From: JBGSUZ01 sp964404895
GTDB taxonomy: Bacteria > Bacillota > Clostridia > Peptostreptococcales > Acidaminobacteraceae
Direction: 5' to 3'
NCBI GenBank assembly: GCA_964404895.1
Contig: CAYOLV010000002.1
Coordinates: 186,001 to 250,000 of the forward strand
DNA: 64,000 nucleotides
Notes under the pieces: model-generated
The model's input: only the letters and a program-made list of their open reading frames with translations
Databases searched by the model: none
Told to the model about the DNA's origin: nothing
Position numbers and translations under genes: made by a program
In this document: positions 60,825 through 64,000 of the stretch, piece by piece
How the letters are laid out: every line of letters begins with the position of its first letter
How positions within the stretch are numbered: the first letter of the stretch is position 1

Positions 60825-62098
60825 TATTTAAGCGCCTCATAGAATTTATTATAAACTTCTTCTGATTTATAGTTTCCAACCTTACCTACTAAAGTCACCG
60901 CCAAATACTCAGTTGAAAAAATTTCATTGGCTTGTCGAAGTACATCTTCACGGGTAATATTTTCAATGCCTTGAATCACTTCGTCTAAAGACCTGATTCG
61001 CCCAGAAAGGAGTTCTGATTTTCCAATCCAGTTCATGGTGTTAGTAGAACCTTCCATTCCAAGAACAAAACTGCCTTTTAACTGATTTCTATACTTAATA
61101 ACTTCTGCCTCTGTCAAATGACCTGACTTTAGCAGCAGTATTTCTTCCAGTATCAATTCACACACTTTCTCCAAATTTTCTGGTAGCATGGAGGCATAAA
61201 TGCTGAACATACCACTGTCATAGTAAAAACTTGGCTGCGAATCAATGGTGTAAGATAAACCGTGGTCTTCTCTAATTTTTTGAAAGAGCCTAGAACTAGA
61301 AATGCCACCCATCACGTTATTTAACAGCAAAAATGGATATAGATCTGCTGTATCATAGCCATAGCCTTTGAATCCAATGATCAGGTGCATCTGTTCAAAA
61401 TCCTTTAATTTATCTGTATGTCCTCCATTAAAAGGAATCGCAGCTACCTTTCTCTGGTGTTGTGGAGAAGACTCCATCTTACCAATGGTATCATTTAAGG
61501 CATTCATAAGTTCCGCCTCATTATAACTGCCACTAATGGCAATAACCATATTTTCAGGCTGATAATAACGATTAAAATATTCTAAAATCATTTCTCGATC
61601 TAAAAGACTTACTGTTTTCTTTGTTCCAAGAATAGGTCTTTGAAGCGCATGACCTTTAAATGTGATTTCTGAAAGCAGGTCGTAGACCAACTCTTCAGGT
61701 GTATCATCATATAGGTTGATTTCATCAAGCACAATCATCTTTTCTTTTTCAATCTCTGCAACATCAAACTTGGAATGCATGAGCATATCACTGATGATGT
61801 CTATGGCAATAACGCCGTGTTCAGAAAGCACATGGGTATAAATACAGGTGCACTCCTTGCTGGTAAAAGCGTTTAATTCGCCACCCAAATCATCTATTTC
61901 ACTGGCAATTGACTTGGCTGTGCGTTTTTCTGTCCCTTTAAATAGCATATGTTCTATAAAATGAGAGACACCATTTAGCGTTGCCGTCTCGTTAATGGAT
62001 CCCACTTTGATCCAAAATCCTATAGAAACAGATCTCAAATGTTCCACAGGTTCTAGCATGACACGAATGCCATTGGCCAGTGTAATTTTTTTATACAT
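60824..62098 (-). CDS. M16-family zinc peptidase (processing-peptidase-like)
   Basis: The 424-residue protein is a pitrilysin-type (M16) peptidase. It has the inverted zinc motif HFIEHMLFKGTEKR (about 50-63) and the downstream glutamate region EINLYDDTPEELV (about 125). It has the two homologous halves of a processing-peptidase-like M16B enzyme. The ATG at 62098 follows AAGAGG. The order pnp, M16 peptidase, dut is common in Clostridia. The cellular substrate is unknown. Confidence 0.92.
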   Translation of the reverse strand: MYKKITLANGIRVMLEPVEHLRSVSIGFWIKVGSINETATLNGVSHFIEHMLFKGTEKRTAKSIASEIDDLGGELNAFTSKECTCIYTHVLSEHGVIAIDIISDMLMHSKFDVAEIEKEKMIVLDEINLYDDTPEELVYDLLSEITFKGHALQRPILGTKKTVSLLDREMILEYFNRYYQPENMVIAISGSYNEAELMNALNDTIGKMESSPQHQRKVAAIPFNGGHTDKLKDFEQMHLIIGFKGYGYDTADLYPFLLLNNVMGGISSSRLFQKIREDHGLSYTIDSQPSFYYDSGMFSIYASMLPENLEKVCELILEEILLLKSGHLTEAEVIKYRNQLKGSFVLGMEGSTNTMNWIGKSELLSGRIRSLDEVIQGIENITREDVLRQANEIFSTEYLAVTLVGKVGNYKSEEVYNKFYEALK

Positions 62099-62240
62099 GA
62101 ACACCTCTTAGTATTAATAGGTTAAGTAATATGCAATTTTACTCACAATACCATTATACTGAAATGAACTTGTTTTCACAACCAACAACCGTCATCCTTT
62201 CCATGTTTAAAAGTTAAGCTTTGGTAACTCCCTTTGTTAC

Positions 62241-62273
62241 AAAAAGACGAGAGAACCCTTTCGGATTCTCTCG
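62241..62273 (-). terminator. Terminator after pnp
   Basis: ACGAGAGAA and TTCTCTCGT form the stem, with G/C pairs and one mismatch near a short loop. On the minus strand CTTTTT follows. It lies 23 bases after the pnp stop. Confidence 0.9.
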
Positions 62274-62295
62274 TATATGATTTAACTAGTTGTTA

Positions 62296-64000
62296 TTATT
62301 TGTTTTCTTCAGTCAAAAGAACTTTTCTTGAAACGTTAACACGTTTTTGTGCATCGATTTCAATGACTTTAACCATGAGTTCGTCTCCAACTTTGAAGGC
62401 TTCTTCAACAGTTTTAAGTCTTTCTTTTGAAAGTTGTGAAATATGGCAAAGAGCTTCTTTACCTGGGAGCAACTCAACAAAGGCACCGAAAGTCATAATT
62501 CTAACAACTTTAGCATTGTAGATTTCTCCAACTTCGATTTCTTTGACAATCCCTTGAATTTCTTTAAGGGCGTTAGCGCCACCAACTCCATCGTTTGCAG
62601 TAATTAACACACGACCAGTGTCTTCAATGTCAATTTTAACATTGTGCTCTGAACAAAGTCTTGTAATGACCTTCCCACCTTGTCCAATAACTTCTCTGAT
62701 TTTATCAGGATTGATATTAATTTTGTAAACACGTGGTGCATAGACAGACATGTCTTTTCTTGGAACGTCGATGCATTTTTTCATTTCGCCTAAGATATGA
62801 AGTCTGCCGACTCTAGCTTGCTCAAGGGCTTTCTCCATGATTTCTCTGCTGAGACCCTTAACTTTAATATCCATTTGAAGAGCTGTGATACCCTCTTTAG
62901 TACCAGCAACTTTAAAGTCCATGTCTCCAAGAGCATCTTCTAAGCCTTGGATATCTGAAAGAATAGCAATGCTTTCTTCTTTGATAAGACCCATAGCGAT
63001 ACCAGCAACCATATCTTTAATAGGAACACCTGCATCTAACAATGAAAGTGTTGAACCGCAGATTGAAGCTTGTGAACTTGAACCGTTACAAGTCAATACT
63101 TCTGAAACCAAACGAATTGCATATGGGAAATCATCTTCACTTGGAAGAACTGGAACTAATGCTCTTTCACCAAGAGCACCATGACCTACCGCACGTCTGT
63201 TGGTTCTTGTCATACCCGTCTCACCCACTGAGAATGGAGGGAAGTTGTAATGGTGCATGTAACGCTTTGTATCTTCAACGCCAATGCCGTCTAAACGCTG
63301 AGCTTCACCAAGAGCACCTAAAGTGGTAATCGTAAGGGCTTGAGTTAAACCTCTAGTAAAGAGACCTGAACCGTGAGTTCTAGGAAGAAGACCCACTTCA
63401 CAACTGATTGGTCTGATTTGATCGATTGTTCTGCCATCAGGTCTTACACCTTCAACAGTAATCATTTTTCTAACGACTTCTTTTTCGATTTCTTTAAACA
63501 TGACAGACATAAATGCTTTTTCGTCTGGATATTTTTCGCCAAGTTCAGCAATCATAGCGTCTTTAACTTCGCCTAAAGCAGCACTTCTAGCGGCTTTATC
63601 AGGTGTTCTAACAGCTACATCAATTTTATCTGTTAAGAATGCTCTAAGGTCAGCAACGAGTTCTTCGTTGATCACTTCAGGAACAACTTCCATTTTTGGT
63701 TTGCCAATTTCAGCAGCAATCGTTTCAATAAAAGCTACGATTTTCTTGATTTCGTCATGACCTCTAAGGATTGCGCCCAGCATAACTTCTTCTGAAAGAA
63801 TTTCTGCGCCAGCTTCAACCATTGTTACTGCATCTTTTGTACCTGAAACGACTAAGCTGAGTTTAGATACTTCTCTTTGCTCAGTCGTAGGGTTGATGAC
63901 ATATTGTCCATCGATGTAACCTACTGTTACTGAACCTGTTGGGCCATCAAATGGTACATCTGAAATAGATAAGGCAATAGATGAACCAATCATGGCAACG
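62296..64000 (-). CDS. pnp: Polyribonucleotide nucleotidyltransferase, C-terminal part
   Basis: About 568 codons are present; the 5' end lies beyond the right edge, since the reading frame stays open to 64000 and family members have about 700 residues. PNPase is a phosphorolytic 3'-5' exoribonuclease. The visible part includes the end of the first RNase PH domain and the helical linker. The second RNase PH domain follows with RPDGRTIDQIRPISCEVGLLPRTHGSGLFTRG split by eye, SVGETGMTRTNRRAVGHGALGERAL and MDFKVAGT. KH (IREVIGQGGKVI) and S1 (GEIYNAKVVRIMTFGAFVEL) domains close the protein. Confidence 0.97.
   Translation of the reverse strand, partial: VAMIGSSIALSISDVPFDGPTGSVTVGYIDGQYVINPTTEQREVSKLSLVVSGTKDAVTMVEAGAEILSEEVMLGAILRGHDEIKKIVAFIETIAAEIGKPKMEVVPEVINEELVADLRAFLTDKIDVAVRTPDKAARSAALGEVKDAMIAELGEKYPDEKAFMSVMFKEIEKEVVRKMITVEGVRPDGRTIDQIRPISCEVGLLPRTHGSGLFTRGLTQALTITTLGALGEAQRLDGIGVEDTKRYMHHYNFPPFSVGETGMTRTNRRAVGHGALGERALVPVLPSEDDFPYAIRLVSEVLTCNGSSSQASICGSTLSLLDAGVPIKDMVAGIAMGLIKEESIAILSDIQGLEDALGDMDFKVAGTKEGITALQMDIKVKGLSREIMEKALEQARVGRLHILGEMKKCIDVPRKDMSVYAPRVYKININPDKIREVIGQGGKVITRLCSEHNVKIDIEDTGRVLITANDGVGGANALKEIQGIVKEIEVGEIYNAKVVRIMTFGAFVELLPGKEALCHISQLSKERLKTVEEAFKVGDELMVKVIEIDAQKRVNVSRKVLLTEENK

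Noticed and set aside
1..64000. tRNA, rRNA, CRISPR arrays, insertion sequences, prophage or integration sites
   Set aside because: I looked for cloverleaf sequences, rRNA motifs, evenly spaced repeats, transposase or integrase genes and terminal inverted repeats and found none.

Overview
The window reads as chromosomal DNA of a low-GC, Gram-positive anaerobe of the class Clostridia. Supporting signs are the SCIFF peptide plus its radical-SAM maturase, split SecD/SecF, RNase Y, PduO-type cobalamin adenosyltransferase, PgsA, a FapR-like site at the acetyl-CoA carboxylase operon, a Cheo-type LexA box at recA, strong GGAGG ribosome binding sites and frequent TTG/GTG starts. The genus cannot be fixed from the sequence alone. 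I see no rRNA, tRNA, CRISPR array, insertion sequence or prophage.

Region 1 (1-14090, all minus strand) is a housekeeping block read in the order ruvA, ruvB, a SpoIID/LytB-like gene, queA, tgt, scfA, scfB, gamma-carbonic-anhydrase-like, secD, secF, recJ, apt, relA. It joins Holliday-junction processing, queuosine synthesis, SCIFF peptide maturation, protein export and the stringent response. The scfA peptide gene has its own promoter and a hairpin terminator before scfB. yajC, often found between tgt and secD, is absent here.

Region 2 (14286-22710) holds an NhaC-type antiporter downstream of a GlnK/GlnL-like two-component pair that is coupled to xpt. Next come two half-size ABC exporter genes whose 5' leader contains a promoter, a 24-codon ORF with a strong ribosome binding site and two tandem terminator hairpins. 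This layout suggests antibiotic-type ribosome-mediated attenuation.

Region 3 (22711-31275) has a GntR, MTA/SAH-deaminase-like, EamA exporter operon, an orphan membrane protein, the accBCDA operon with a FapR-like operator inside its promoter, pduO, and a divergent Fur-family regulator with a palindromic box in its own promoter.

Region 4 (31361-37654) is mostly single-gene units: a cyclase-family hydrolase, a chemoreceptor with an apparent C-terminal sensor domain, an ArsR-type regulator, a small heavy-metal-binding protein behind a Fur-like box, two small membrane proteins, and an unusual fusion of a PLP fold-type-II-like domain with a GNAT domain.

Region 5 (37790-47157) is a complete sugar sensing and uptake locus. 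A membrane-anchored binding protein, a YesM-like kinase, a YesN-like regulator and a second anchored binding protein lie upstream of a ChvE/XylF-like lipoprotein, an ATPase and a permease.

Region 6 (47396-64000) holds a polysaccharide deacetylase, rny, an uncharacterised class I isoprenoid-synthase-like gene, then recA (with LexA box), cinA, pgsA, rimO, ftsK/spoIIIE, an aspartate kinase, dut, an M16 peptidase and the C-terminal part of pnp, which runs off the window.
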